NCBI GenBank assembly: GCA_024223125.1 | Contig: JAAEOP010001343.1 | Span: 1-6,066, forward strand | Direction of reading: 5' to 3' | DNA: 6,066 bases | Source of the DNA: Chloroflexota bacterium | Lineage (GTDB): Bacteria; Chloroflexota; Anaerolineae; Promineifilales; Promineifilaceae | Shown here: positions 1-5,148 of the stretch, piece by piece | How positions within the stretch are numbered: the stretch's first letter is position 1 | Layout of the letters: each line of letters starts with the position of its first letter | Notes under the pieces: model-generated | What the model saw: the letters and a program-made list of their open reading frames with translations, nothing else | Told to the model about the DNA's origin: nothing | Database searches by the model: none | Translations under genes and position numbers: made by a program

Positions 1-138
1 AGCTGAAAAGTCAGCCCCGCCGTGGAGAGACAGCGCCTTGGTGATGGCGGCCGTTAAGGTTGTCTTGCCGTGATCTACGTGTCCAATCGTCCCAATATTC
101 ACATGTGGTTTTTCGCGCACAAATTTTTCTTTGGCCAT
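1..138 (-). CDS. tuf: Elongation factor Tu, N-terminal 46 residues (partial)
   Basis: EF-Tu is the GTPase that delivers aminoacyl-tRNA to the ribosome. Translation of the reverse strand from the ATG at 138-136 begins [20 protein letters not shown], a textbook EF-Tu N-terminus. The P-loop G1 motif GHVDHGKT follows at residues 19-26, with G19, G24, K25 and T26 as the nucleotide-binding residues, and then [10 protein letters not shown]. The gene is cut by the left edge of the window, so about 350 residues (the rest of the G domain, with switch regions and NKxD, and domains II-III) are not visible. The start is supported by AAGGAG on the minus strand at 154-149, 10 nt upstream. It lies downstream of three tRNA genes, a common bacterial arrangement. 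Identification is close to certain; only the copy number (tufA or tufB type) is unknown. Confidence 0.98.
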   Translation of the reverse strand, partial: MAKEKFVREKPHVNIGTIGHVDHGKTTLTAAITKALSLHGGADFSA

Positions 139-148
139 TGTGTTATAT

Positions 149-154
149 CTCCTT
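149..154 (-). promoter_or_regulatory. Ribosome binding site of tuf
   Basis: AAGGAG on the minus strand, 10 nt upstream of the tuf ATG. It is a strong Shine-Dalgarno core, as expected for a very highly expressed protein, and it fixes the start codon at 138. Confidence 0.85.
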
Positions 155-251
155 ACTTTCGCTGAGATAACTTGGGCATCGATTACGGCAAATTTGTAAG
201 GCTATATTCGATGCGAAGGTGTAACTTTGATATATTACCTGATCATAAGAA

Positions 252-290
252 TGCCCCGCTAACCTTTAAGCTCTGAAGGTTAGCGGGGCA
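252..290 (-). terminator. Perfect 15-bp hairpin between tRNA-Thr(GGU) and tuf
   Basis: The arms 252-266 (TGCCCCGCTAACCTT on the plus strand) and 276-290 are exact reverse complements around a 9-nt loop (267-275). In the minus-strand transcript the stem starts 3 nt after the tRNA-Thr discriminator base and is followed by TTCTTAT, a weak, interrupted U-tract. The structure could be a leaky intrinsic terminator or attenuator that sets the ratio of tRNA to tuf transcript, or a processing or stability element that marks the tRNA 3' end. The plus-strand flank has no T-run, so it should not act rightward. The hairpin itself is certain; its role is inferred. Confidence 0.6.
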
Positions 291-293
291 GTA

Positions 294-366
294 AGCCCAC
301 GATGGGATTTGAACCCATGACCTCATTCTTACCAAGAATGTGCTCTGCCTACTGAGCTACGTGGGC
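294..366 (-). tRNA. tRNA-Thr (anticodon GGU)
   Basis: A 73-nt cloverleaf on the minus strand. The acceptor stem GCCCACG (366-360) pairs with CGTGGGC (301-295). The D arm is GCTC/GAGC, the anticodon stem CATTC/GAATG encloses loop TTGGTAA (anticodon GGT), and the T arm ATGGG/CCCAT encloses TTCAAAT. The discriminator base is U, and the next bases are TAC, so CCA is not encoded and must be added by the CCA-adding enzyme. It is the last tRNA before tuf, equivalent in position and anticodon to E. coli thrT. Confidence 0.96.
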
Positions 367-373
367 ATTTTTT

Positions 374-408
374 TCAGTGTTCAGTGTCTAGTGTCCAGTG
401 TCCAGTGA
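374..408. repeat. Tandem 7-bp repeat (five units, CAGTGT-type) inside the tRNA operon
   Basis: Five consecutive heptamers, TCAGTGT TCAGTGT CTAGTGT CCAGTGT CCAGTGA, fill most of the spacer between tRNA-Thr(GGU) and tRNA-Tyr. They are followed at 411-434 by degenerate, opposite-sense copies (ACTGAAAATTGAACAGTGA). The 11-mer CAGTGTTCAGT at 375-385 recurs exactly at 3272-3282. This resembles the short tandemly repeated heptamers known from cyanobacterial intergenic regions. It has no coding potential and should be transcribed within the tRNA precursor. Confidence 0.85.
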
Positions 409-437
409 GTGGTTACTGAAAATTGAACAGTGAAAGG

Positions 438-520
438 TGGGCCAGGTAGGACTCGAACCTACGAAGGCTATCGCCAGCGGATTTACAGTCCGCCCCCTTT
501 GCCACTCGGGACACTGACCC
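438..520 (-). tRNA. tRNA-Tyr (anticodon GUA)
   Basis: An 83-nt class II tRNA with a long variable arm, on the minus strand. The acceptor GGGTCAG (520-514) pairs with CTGGCCC (445-439), including one U-G pair. The anticodon stem GCGGA/TCCGC encloses loop CTGTAAA (anticodon GTA). The extra-long variable region follows, then T arm GTAGG/CCTAC with loop TTCGAGT. The discriminator base is A. The next bases are CCT, so the CCA tail is incomplete in the DNA. It lies between two tRNA-Thr genes as in the E. coli tufB operon. Confidence 0.96.
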
Positions 521-543
521 TCGTTGCCTGGTAATGTTGCCAG

Positions 544-616
544 AGCCGATGATGGGACTTGAACCCATAACCTATGCTTTACAAGAGCATCGCTCTGCCA
601 ATTGAGCTACATCGGC
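544..616 (-). tRNA. tRNA-Thr (anticodon UGU)
   Basis: A 73-nt cloverleaf on the minus strand. The acceptor GCCGATG (616-610) pairs with CATCGGC (551-545). The D arm is GCTC/GAGC, the anticodon stem ATGCT/AGCAT encloses loop CTTGTAA (anticodon TGT), and the T arm ATGGG/CCCAT encloses TTCAAGT. The discriminator is U and is followed by CTG, so CCA is not encoded. It is the first gene of the tRNA-tuf unit, about 60 nt downstream of the predicted transcription start, and corresponds to E. coli thrU. Confidence 0.96.
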
Positions 617-682
617 ACGTTTAATAGTTAACTTTCTTTTGTTAAATGTTTGCTTATCTTAATCAAGCTCAGGCGAGGCGCA

Positions 683-710
683 AGTATAGCGATTGTGCTT
701 TTTTTGTCAA
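683..710 (-). promoter_or_regulatory. Sigma-70 type promoter of the tRNA-tuf unit
   Basis: On the minus strand a perfect -35 box TTGACA (710-705) is separated by 16 bp from a near-perfect -10 box TATACT (688-683). Transcription would start near 676, giving a 60-nt AT-rich leader before tRNA-Thr(UGU). A strong consensus promoter fits a stable-RNA and tuf operon. No second convincing promoter was found between the hairpin and tuf (155-250). Confidence 0.85.
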
Positions 711-734
711 ATAAAGGGCAAATTATTTTTGAGG

Positions 735-740
735 TATAAT
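735..740 (+). promoter_or_regulatory. -10 box (TATAAT) for the rightward gene cluster
   Basis: A perfect TATAAT lies 34 nt upstream of the ATG at 775, predicting a start near 747 and a short 5' leader. No good -35 hexamer lies 16-18 bp upstream; the region at 711-718 reads TAAAGGG-like sequence. The promoter may be weak or activator-dependent. It is divergent to the tRNA promoter, with the two -35 regions nearly abutting. Confidence 0.6.
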
Positions 741-774
741 GTAACGAATTCACCTTCTATATTAAGGAAGCATT

Positions 775-1722
775 ATGGATATAACCGTTAGTCAGTTGAA
801 TCATCGTTTGGCGTTGCAGTTGCCATCAGAATTACCTCTGGGTTTGTTGTTTGTAGCGGGCCAGGTTCAGCAGTTGATTGTTGAAGAGAGGGAAGGGGTA
901 GACGGCCGTTCCCGTCGTATAGCGTTTGATTTAATTCAGGGTAATTATCGGCTGCATTGCACCGTGAGTAAACATGAATCTGGCCGTATTGAGCTTCATG
1001 ATGGCGACATAGTGCGGGTAGGCGGCCATTTGACATTTGATACTGTGCGGGCTGAATACAGCTTGCTGACACGGGATGTTGAACGTGTTGGCGCGTGGGA
1101 TGCTGGCGATCAAACTACACCAGGAGCTAACCGGGAGGTGTTGGCCGAACAGACAGAGTTGGCGTCGGCTTTGACGAATGTTAAACGACGGACTGGAGTG
1201 TCAGCGTCTCCTTCTGGAGAGATGCCGATTTGGGTGCAAAAATTGGCTCCGCAGGAAATACAAGAAAGTCTGGCATTGGATGTTGAAGATGGGGATAAAT
1301 CTGAACCAGCAGATTCGGCACGGTCAAAAGAATCTGTTGAATTGGATGCCGCGTTGATGGCTTTTCTTTCTGAGGCGATGGATGATGAGGAAGATATGGA
1401 GCTGACGCCAGATTTGTTAGCCCAGTGGCACCCTGACTCCCAGCCAGAACCAGCGTTAGATGGGGTTGAGAAGGAAGTGGATTCGGCTCTGGATGACACG
1501 GCCGTCTCTCCCCAATCTAGCCAGGAACCGGCCGCGGCCGTGCAGCCTTATGCACCGGTAGCCGAGGCAGCATCTTCGGTGGAACCCATCCCCGAAACCA
1601 GCAGCTACACACCACCGCCTGCCCAACATACAACGGACTGGATGGTAACGTTAATCATCATTGCCTTTTTTATCTTTGCGATTGCCATTGTGATTTTGGT
1701 GATTTTATTAGCCATTCGTTAA
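775..1722 (+). CDS. Tail-anchored membrane protein with OB-fold-like N-terminal domain
   Basis: A 315-residue protein with three visible parts. Residues about 20-104 show a beta-rich pattern (GLLFVAGQVQQL, IAFDLIQGNYRLHCTVS, GDIVRVGGHLTFD, EYSLLTRDVERV) that reads like a single OB fold of the nucleic-acid-binding type. Residues about 110-285 are a low-complexity linker rich in Glu, Asp, Ser, Ala and Pro, with a strongly acidic stretch at 203-209 and Pro-rich sequence at 245-283. Residues 289-314 form one hydrophobic helix ending in Arg315 at the C-terminus. There is no signal peptide, so a C-tail-anchored protein with the OB domain in the cytoplasm is expected. The start is supported by AAGGA at 764-768, 6 nt before the ATG. 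It is first in the rightward cluster. The OB assignment is by eye and moderate; the family is not recognised and no function is claimed. Confidence 0.85.
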   Translation: MDITVSQLNHRLALQLPSELPLGLLFVAGQVQQLIVEEREGVDGRSRRIAFDLIQGNYRLHCTVSKHESGRIELHDGDIVRVGGHLTFDTVRAEYSLLTRDVERVGAWDAGDQTTPGANREVLAEQTELASALTNVKRRTGVSASPSGEMPIWVQKLAPQEIQESLALDVEDGDKSEPADSARSKESVELDAALMAFLSEAMDDEEDMELTPDLLAQWHPDSQPEPALDGVEKEVDSALDDTAVSPQSSQEPAAAVQPYAPVAEAASSVEPIPETSSYTPPPAQHTTDWMVTLIIIAFFIFAIAIVILVILLAIR

Positions 1723-1746
1723 GTTAACCATTGATCTTTGACCGTT

Positions 1747-1752
1747 GAGGAA
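1747..1752 (+). promoter_or_regulatory. Ribosome binding site that decides the ATP-grasp gene start
   Basis: GAGGAA lies 6 nt upstream of the ATG at 1759. The reading frame is open back to a TTG at 1738, but that codon has no Shine-Dalgarno sequence, and using it would put this motif inside the coding region. The ATG at 1759 is therefore preferred. Confidence 0.75.
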
Positions 1753-1758
1753 TCGTTT

Positions 1759-2964
1759 ATGTCCCCTGAAAAGCAGATCACCATATTGTGTCTGGCAAGT
1801 TACTTTAAGGGCAGTACCTTTTTAACGGCCGCTAAACAGCTTGGCGGCCGGGTTGTGCTGGTTACTCGTGAAAAATTGGGGGACGAAGCGTGGCCGCATG
1901 AGCATCTGGATGAAATTTACTTTTTACCTTTGCTCTCCACACAGCCGGATATTATTTATGCCATTGGCTACTTAATGCGGTCAGAAGCAATTGACCGCAT
2001 CGTGCCTTTGGATGATTATGATGTGCCCACTGCGGCCGCCTTGCGCGAACATTTCCGGGTGGCCGGATTGGGCGAAACTGTCACCCGCCACTTTCGGGAT
2101 AAGTTGGCGATGCGGTTGCAGGCGCGGCAGGAAGGGTTTAGAGTTCCGGAGTTTACGGCCGTGTTCAACTACCCCCAACTCAATGATTGGATGAACCGTG
2201 TGCCACCCCCCTGGCTGCTCAAACCGCGTCAAGAAGCGGGGGCTATGGGCATCAAGCGTATCAATCATGCCGATGAAGTGTGGCATTGGCTGAATGAACT
2301 GGGCGACCAACAATCTTATTTTTTGTTAGAACAGTTTGTACCTGGCGAGGTATATCACGTAGACTCGATTGTGTGGGCTGGGGAAGTGGTTTTTGCGTTG
2401 GCGCACGTTTACGGCCGTCCGCCCATAAACGTAGCCCATGACGGCGGTGTTTTTATGACCCGCACGATGGACAGGGAAGGGACAGAAGCTCAGGCTTTAT
2501 GCCAATTTAACCGTGATCTGCTGCTGAAATTGGGTATGACATTTGGCGTTTCCCATACCGAATTTATCAAAGGGGCGGATAGTGAGTTTTACTTTTTGGA
2601 AACGGCCGCTCGTGTGGGTGGGGCCAATATTGAACAATTAGTTGAAGCTGCCAGCAGCATCAATCTATGGGCTGAATGGGCCAAATTAGAAGTTGCCCAG
2701 GCAACGGGTGAACCGTATGCACCGCCGCCAGATAAAGGGGATTACGCCGGCGTTATGATTTGCCTGGCCCGGCAAGAATGGCCTGATCTATCCAGCTATC
2801 AAGCCGACGAAATTGTGTACCGCGTTCACAAAAAGCAGCACGCCGGTCTTATTATGTCTTCTCCAGACCCTAATCGGGTGGAAACCTTAATTGGTAAGTA
2901 CGCCCAACGATTTGCCCACGATTTTCTGGCTGTAGCTCCACCCCTGGACAGCGCCCCTACATAA
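1759..2964 (+). CDS. ATP-grasp domain protein (carboxylate-amine ligase-like)
   Basis: A 401-residue protein. ATP-grasp enzymes activate a carboxylate as an acyl phosphate and join it to a nucleophile. An N-terminal Rossmann-like domain (QITILCLASYFKGSTFLTAA, about residues 6-85) is followed by IVPLDDYDV and the ATP-grasp fold. Visible elements are PWLLKPRQEAGAMGIKRI (Lys155 with the Gly loop), the hinge strand FLLEQFVPGEVYHVDSI (Glu191), HTEF (Glu268) and FYFLETAARVGGANIEQL (Glu281, with Arg285 and the GG loop). Position E+2 of the last motif, usually the metal-binding Asn of ExNPR, is Ala. From memory, related ETAARVGG-type proteins share this, so it is probably a subfamily trait and not a defect. 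The C-terminal domain (about 325-395) is compatible with the CPSase-like group. The start is set by GAGGAA upstream; the gap to the previous gene is 36 nt. The substrate cannot be told. Confidence 0.88.
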   Translation: MSPEKQITILCLASYFKGSTFLTAAKQLGGRVVLVTREKLGDEAWPHEHLDEIYFLPLLSTQPDIIYAIGYLMRSEAIDRIVPLDDYDVPTAAALREHFRVAGLGETVTRHFRDKLAMRLQARQEGFRVPEFTAVFNYPQLNDWMNRVPPPWLLKPRQEAGAMGIKRINHADEVWHWLNELGDQQSYFLLEQFVPGEVYHVDSIVWAGEVVFALAHVYGRPPINVAHDGGVFMTRTMDREGTEAQALCQFNRDLLLKLGMTFGVSHTEFIKGADSEFYFLETAARVGGANIEQLVEAASSINLWAEWAKLEVAQATGEPYAPPPDKGDYAGVMICLARQEWPDLSSYQADEIVYRVHKKQHAGLIMSSPDPNRVETLIGKYAQRFAHDFLAVAPPLDSAPT

Positions 2965-2975
2965 AGGAAAAAGAG

Positions 2976-3263
2976 ATGTCGTTTAACTGGTTGAAAAATT
3001 TCCATCAAGAGATGGAGAAACCGGACAATTATGCCCAGAAGACACTGGCCCAATACCGGCTGGGGATGAAGGCCAAAGGTTCCATCGCCGGAGTACGGAT
3101 TGAGGTGGATAAAGATGGTTGTGTCTCCTGCGGGGAGTTGGATGAAATGACCGTTTACCACCCCGACGATGCCCCGTATATTCCCCTGTCAGACTGCACC
3201 AAAGGCAACCGCTGCGGCTGTGTCTACCGCCCTGTCATGACCTATGAGGTCGGTAATCAGTGA
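2976..3263 (+). CDS. Small five-cysteine protein, possible zinc-binding motif
   Basis: A 95-residue protein that I cannot assign to a named family. Residues 1-40 are polar and probably helical (NWLKNFHQEMEKPDNYAQKT). Residues 49-86 hold the motif C49-x2-C52-x21-C74-x5-C80-x-C82, with a YHPDDAPYIPLSDC segment between the cysteine groups and VYRPV after them. The spacing C-x2-C, PxxP, C-x-C resembles the C-terminal motif of phage Mu F-like head proteins (CxxC...HPNCRC), here as a stand-alone domain; that likeness is from memory and may be only metal-site convergence. The start is supported by AAAGGA (2963-2968), which overlaps the stop of the ATP-grasp gene. The two genes are 11 nt apart and very likely co-transcribed and translationally coupled. 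There is no signal peptide or membrane segment. Confidence 0.85.
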   Translation: MSFNWLKNFHQEMEKPDNYAQKTLAQYRLGMKAKGSIAGVRIEVDKDGCVSCGELDEMTVYHPDDAPYIPLSDCTKGNRCGCVYRPVMTYEVGNQ

Positions 3264-3334
3264 ACAGTGTGCAGTGTTCAGTTTGCAGTAATCAGTAGAC
3301 TGAACACTGACCTTTGAAAACTGACCACTGAAAC
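3258..3334. repeat. Period-7 CAGTNNN array with inverted copies between two genes
   Basis: Six heptamers in register run from 3258 to 3299: CAGTGAA CAGTGTG CAGTGTT CAGTTTG CAGTAAT CAGTAGA. They are followed by opposite-sense, degenerate copies (CTGAACACTGACC, ACTGACCACTGAA) up to the next start codon. CAGTGTTCAGT (3272-3282) and ACTGAACACTG (3299-3309) are a perfect 11-bp inverted repeat around a 16-nt loop, so the mRNA can fold there. The first unit contains the TGA stop of the five-cysteine gene. It shares an 11-mer with the array at 374-408. Confidence 0.85.
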
Positions 3335-4315
3335 ATGAAAGTCGTCATCACCGGCATTACGGGATTTGTGGGCAGCGCGTTGGCTCATGCTTTAGCGGGG
3401 GAGGGAGTGGAGTTGTTTGGGGTGATACGGCCGTCGTCCAATCTCAACCGTCTAGCCCACCTCAACGTTACCTGTTTTGAAGCTGATATTACCGTGCCTG
3501 AAAGTCTGGATGGTCTGTTTGATTGGGCTGATTGGGTTATTCATGCGGCCGGCATGTTGGGAGAGGCAGGTGTGCCCGAATCTGCTTACCACCATCTGCA
3601 TGTGGATGGCATGAACAATGTGCTGGCCGAAATTGAAAAGCTGGATGATCCCCCCAAGCTGTTGTACGTTAGCAGCCCCGGCGTATTGGGACCAATCACA
3701 GATAAACCGGCCGCTGAAACGGCTGCACACCATCCCAGCAATGCTTATGAACGTAGTAAATCGGCGGCTGAAATGCTCGTCCAACTGTATGCCGATCATG
3801 GTTTGCCTGTTGTTATTGCTCGCCCGGAATTTATTTACGGCCCAGGGGATAGGCACGTTTTGGGCCTATTTCAAGCCATCCAAAAAGAACGCTTTTTTTA
3901 CATTGGTGGTGGGCACAATTTATGCCAGCCTACTTTTATTGAGGATGCGGTGGAGGGGATGCTGGGGTGTTTGCGTCGCGGCCGTCAGGGGCAAATCTAC
4001 CACATCACCGGCCCCCAACCTGTTACCTTCCGCGAATTAGGTCAAACGATTGCCGATACATTGGATGTTCCTGTGCCATCCCGAAACGTGCCCCGTTCCC
4101 TTGCTTTGGCAGGCGCAACGATATTTGAAGCGGCCGGCGGTTTGTTCAAATTCAGGCCGCCCCTTAGTCGTTCTGGAGTGGCCTTTTTCAGCGAGGATCG
4201 CCAGTTTGATTGGCAAAAGGCTCACCGTGAGTTAGCGTACACTCCTCATTTTGATTTACAAACCGGCATTCTCAAGACCGTAGAATGGTATCGGGAACAA
4301 GGGCTATTATTCTAG
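3335..4315 (+). CDS. NAD(P)-dependent epimerase/dehydratase, extended SDR family
   Basis: A 326-residue protein, the usual length for extended short-chain dehydrogenase/reductases acting on nucleotide sugars, sterol-like or related alcohols. It opens with MKVVITGITGFVGSALA, giving the TGxxGxxG dinucleotide site (G7, G10, G13). Arg32 after beta-2 (GVIRPSSNL) would favour NADP. Strand WVIHAAG (67-73) precedes the catalytic set: YVSSPGV with Ser113/Ser114, Tyr138 and Lys142 (YERSK). RPEFIYGPGD (163-172) and QPTFIEDAVEGML (198-210) are typical family segments, and the C-terminal REL.YTPHFDLQTGILKTVEWYRE is characteristic of epimerase/3-beta-HSD-like members. The ATG directly follows the repeat array and has no recognisable Shine-Dalgarno sequence, yet the dinucleotide motif leaves no room for a later start. 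The substrate is unknown. Confidence 0.93.
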   Translation: MKVVITGITGFVGSALAHALAGEGVELFGVIRPSSNLNRLAHLNVTCFEADITVPESLDGLFDWADWVIHAAGMLGEAGVPESAYHHLHVDGMNNVLAEIEKLDDPPKLLYVSSPGVLGPITDKPAAETAAHHPSNAYERSKSAAEMLVQLYADHGLPVVIARPEFIYGPGDRHVLGLFQAIQKERFFYIGGGHNLCQPTFIEDAVEGMLGCLRRGRQGQIYHITGPQPVTFRELGQTIADTLDVPVPSRNVPRSLALAGATIFEAAGGLFKFRPPLSRSGVAFFSEDRQFDWQKAHRELAYTPHFDLQTGILKTVEWYREQGLLF

Positions 4316-4342
4316 GAAGACTACAGGAAAATTGATTTACCG

Positions 4343-5131
4343 ATGACAAGGCAACAGACAATACGTAACACATCAATTAAACAACTTTACCCTCTGGCGT
4401 TAGCTGAGGGGGAAGGTGTGGGAACGGCTTACGAATATTTTGCCAAACGGCTGGTTTTGCGTCCCTGGCTGAAACAACTGCCACCCATCAAGCGGTTGCT
4501 GATTGCTGGGCTGCCAGAAAAGTATGGTTCTAGCCTGGATTATTTGCTGTTGGCAGAGGAGATGGGAGCCACGGCCGTCATCATCGAAGACCGTCCTGAA
4601 TTGTTAGATAAATTCCAACAATCGTTGGCGCAAGCGCAGGCGCAAGGATATCTCACGGCCGTACAGCCCCAACTCAAACAAATCCCCAACCTGACCCAAC
4701 TTTCTGATTTAGACGCTCCTTTTGATCTGGCAATATCCAACGAAGTGTTGCAGCGATTACCCGCAGCAGAGCGCATCGCTTATGGTCAGGTTCAAATGGA
4801 TGCGAGTACGGCCGTCGCACTCTTCTGCCCCAATGCCGACAACCCCGATCACGCCAATCACAGTGGTCTTGCTACCCTCTCTTTGCCAGAATTGCAGTCG
4901 CTCTCAGCGATATCTTCACCTTCTGTTACCTTGTCAGGCTACATTGACATGCCCCCATTCCCCACCGGCGTCACCCGGAATGAAGAACAACGTGTTCAGG
5001 CTGAAAGTGGCGCACTGGAATCATTTGCTATGTGGGGTTTAGGAATGTATGCGCGGTTGGAGAAGGTGTTGCCAGCGGCCGTGCGCCGCCAAAAATCTCA
5101 CATCATCTACGCTCTACTTTCAGGTAAATAA
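4343..5131 (+). CDS. Divergent class I SAM methyltransferase-like protein
   Basis: A 262-residue protein with the outline of a Rossmann-fold methyltransferase. Strand KRLLIAGLPEKYGSSLDYLLL (50-70) stands at motif I, TAVIIEDRPELLDKF (77-91) is a beta-2 acidic-end segment, and FDLAISNEVLQRLP (127-140) is the post-I/motif IV strand seen in Methyltransf_11-type enzymes. STAVALFCPN (155-164) fits the next strand. Motif I lacks the usual D/ExGxGxG pattern, so SAM binding may be altered or lost. The C-terminal half (165-262) is not recognised. AGGA at 4325-4328 is the best ribosome site but lies 14 nt from the ATG, which is long; no better in-frame start is visible. It follows the SDR gene by 27 nt and is probably in the same transcript. 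Confidence 0.8.
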   Translation: MTRQQTIRNTSIKQLYPLALAEGEGVGTAYEYFAKRLVLRPWLKQLPPIKRLLIAGLPEKYGSSLDYLLLAEEMGATAVIIEDRPELLDKFQQSLAQAQAQGYLTAVQPQLKQIPNLTQLSDLDAPFDLAISNEVLQRLPAAERIAYGQVQMDASTAVALFCPNADNPDHANHSGLATLSLPELQSLSAISSPSVTLSGYIDMPPFPTGVTRNEEQRVQAESGALESFAMWGLGMYARLEKVLPAAVRRQKSHIIYALLSGK

Positions 5132-5148
5132 TATGAGAACATGCTCTA

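Noticed and set aside
155..290. Riboswitch or ribosomal-protein-type leader upstream of tuf.
   Set aside because: Only one hairpin is visible and no known riboswitch core could be recognised.
374..408. Possible CRISPR repeats.
   Set aside because: Units are 7 bp and directly adjacent with no spacers, so this is a simple tandem repeat.
704..740. TTGTCA at 704-709 as -35 box for the rightward TATAAT.
   Set aside because: The spacer would be 25 bp, far from the usual 16-18; the bases belong to the leftward -35 box.
1110..1499. Minus-strand open frame of 129 codons opposite the OB-fold gene.
   Set aside because: Serine-rich low-complexity translation, typical of the complement of an acidic linker; no ribosome site or family resemblance.
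1738..1758. Upstream TTG start for the ATP-grasp gene, adding seven residues.
   Set aside because: No ribosome site precedes the TTG, whereas GAGGAA lies 6 nt before the ATG at 1759.
1723..1758. TTGATC/TTTGACC/GTTGA stretch as a third copy of the CAGT repeat family.
   Set aside because: Only a loose similarity to the degenerate part of the 3300-3334 region, with no period-7 register.
3452..3856. Open frames opposite and alongside the SDR gene (3452-3856 minus and 3618-4040 plus).
   Set aside because: They overlap clear SDR motifs in another frame and show no coherent domain.
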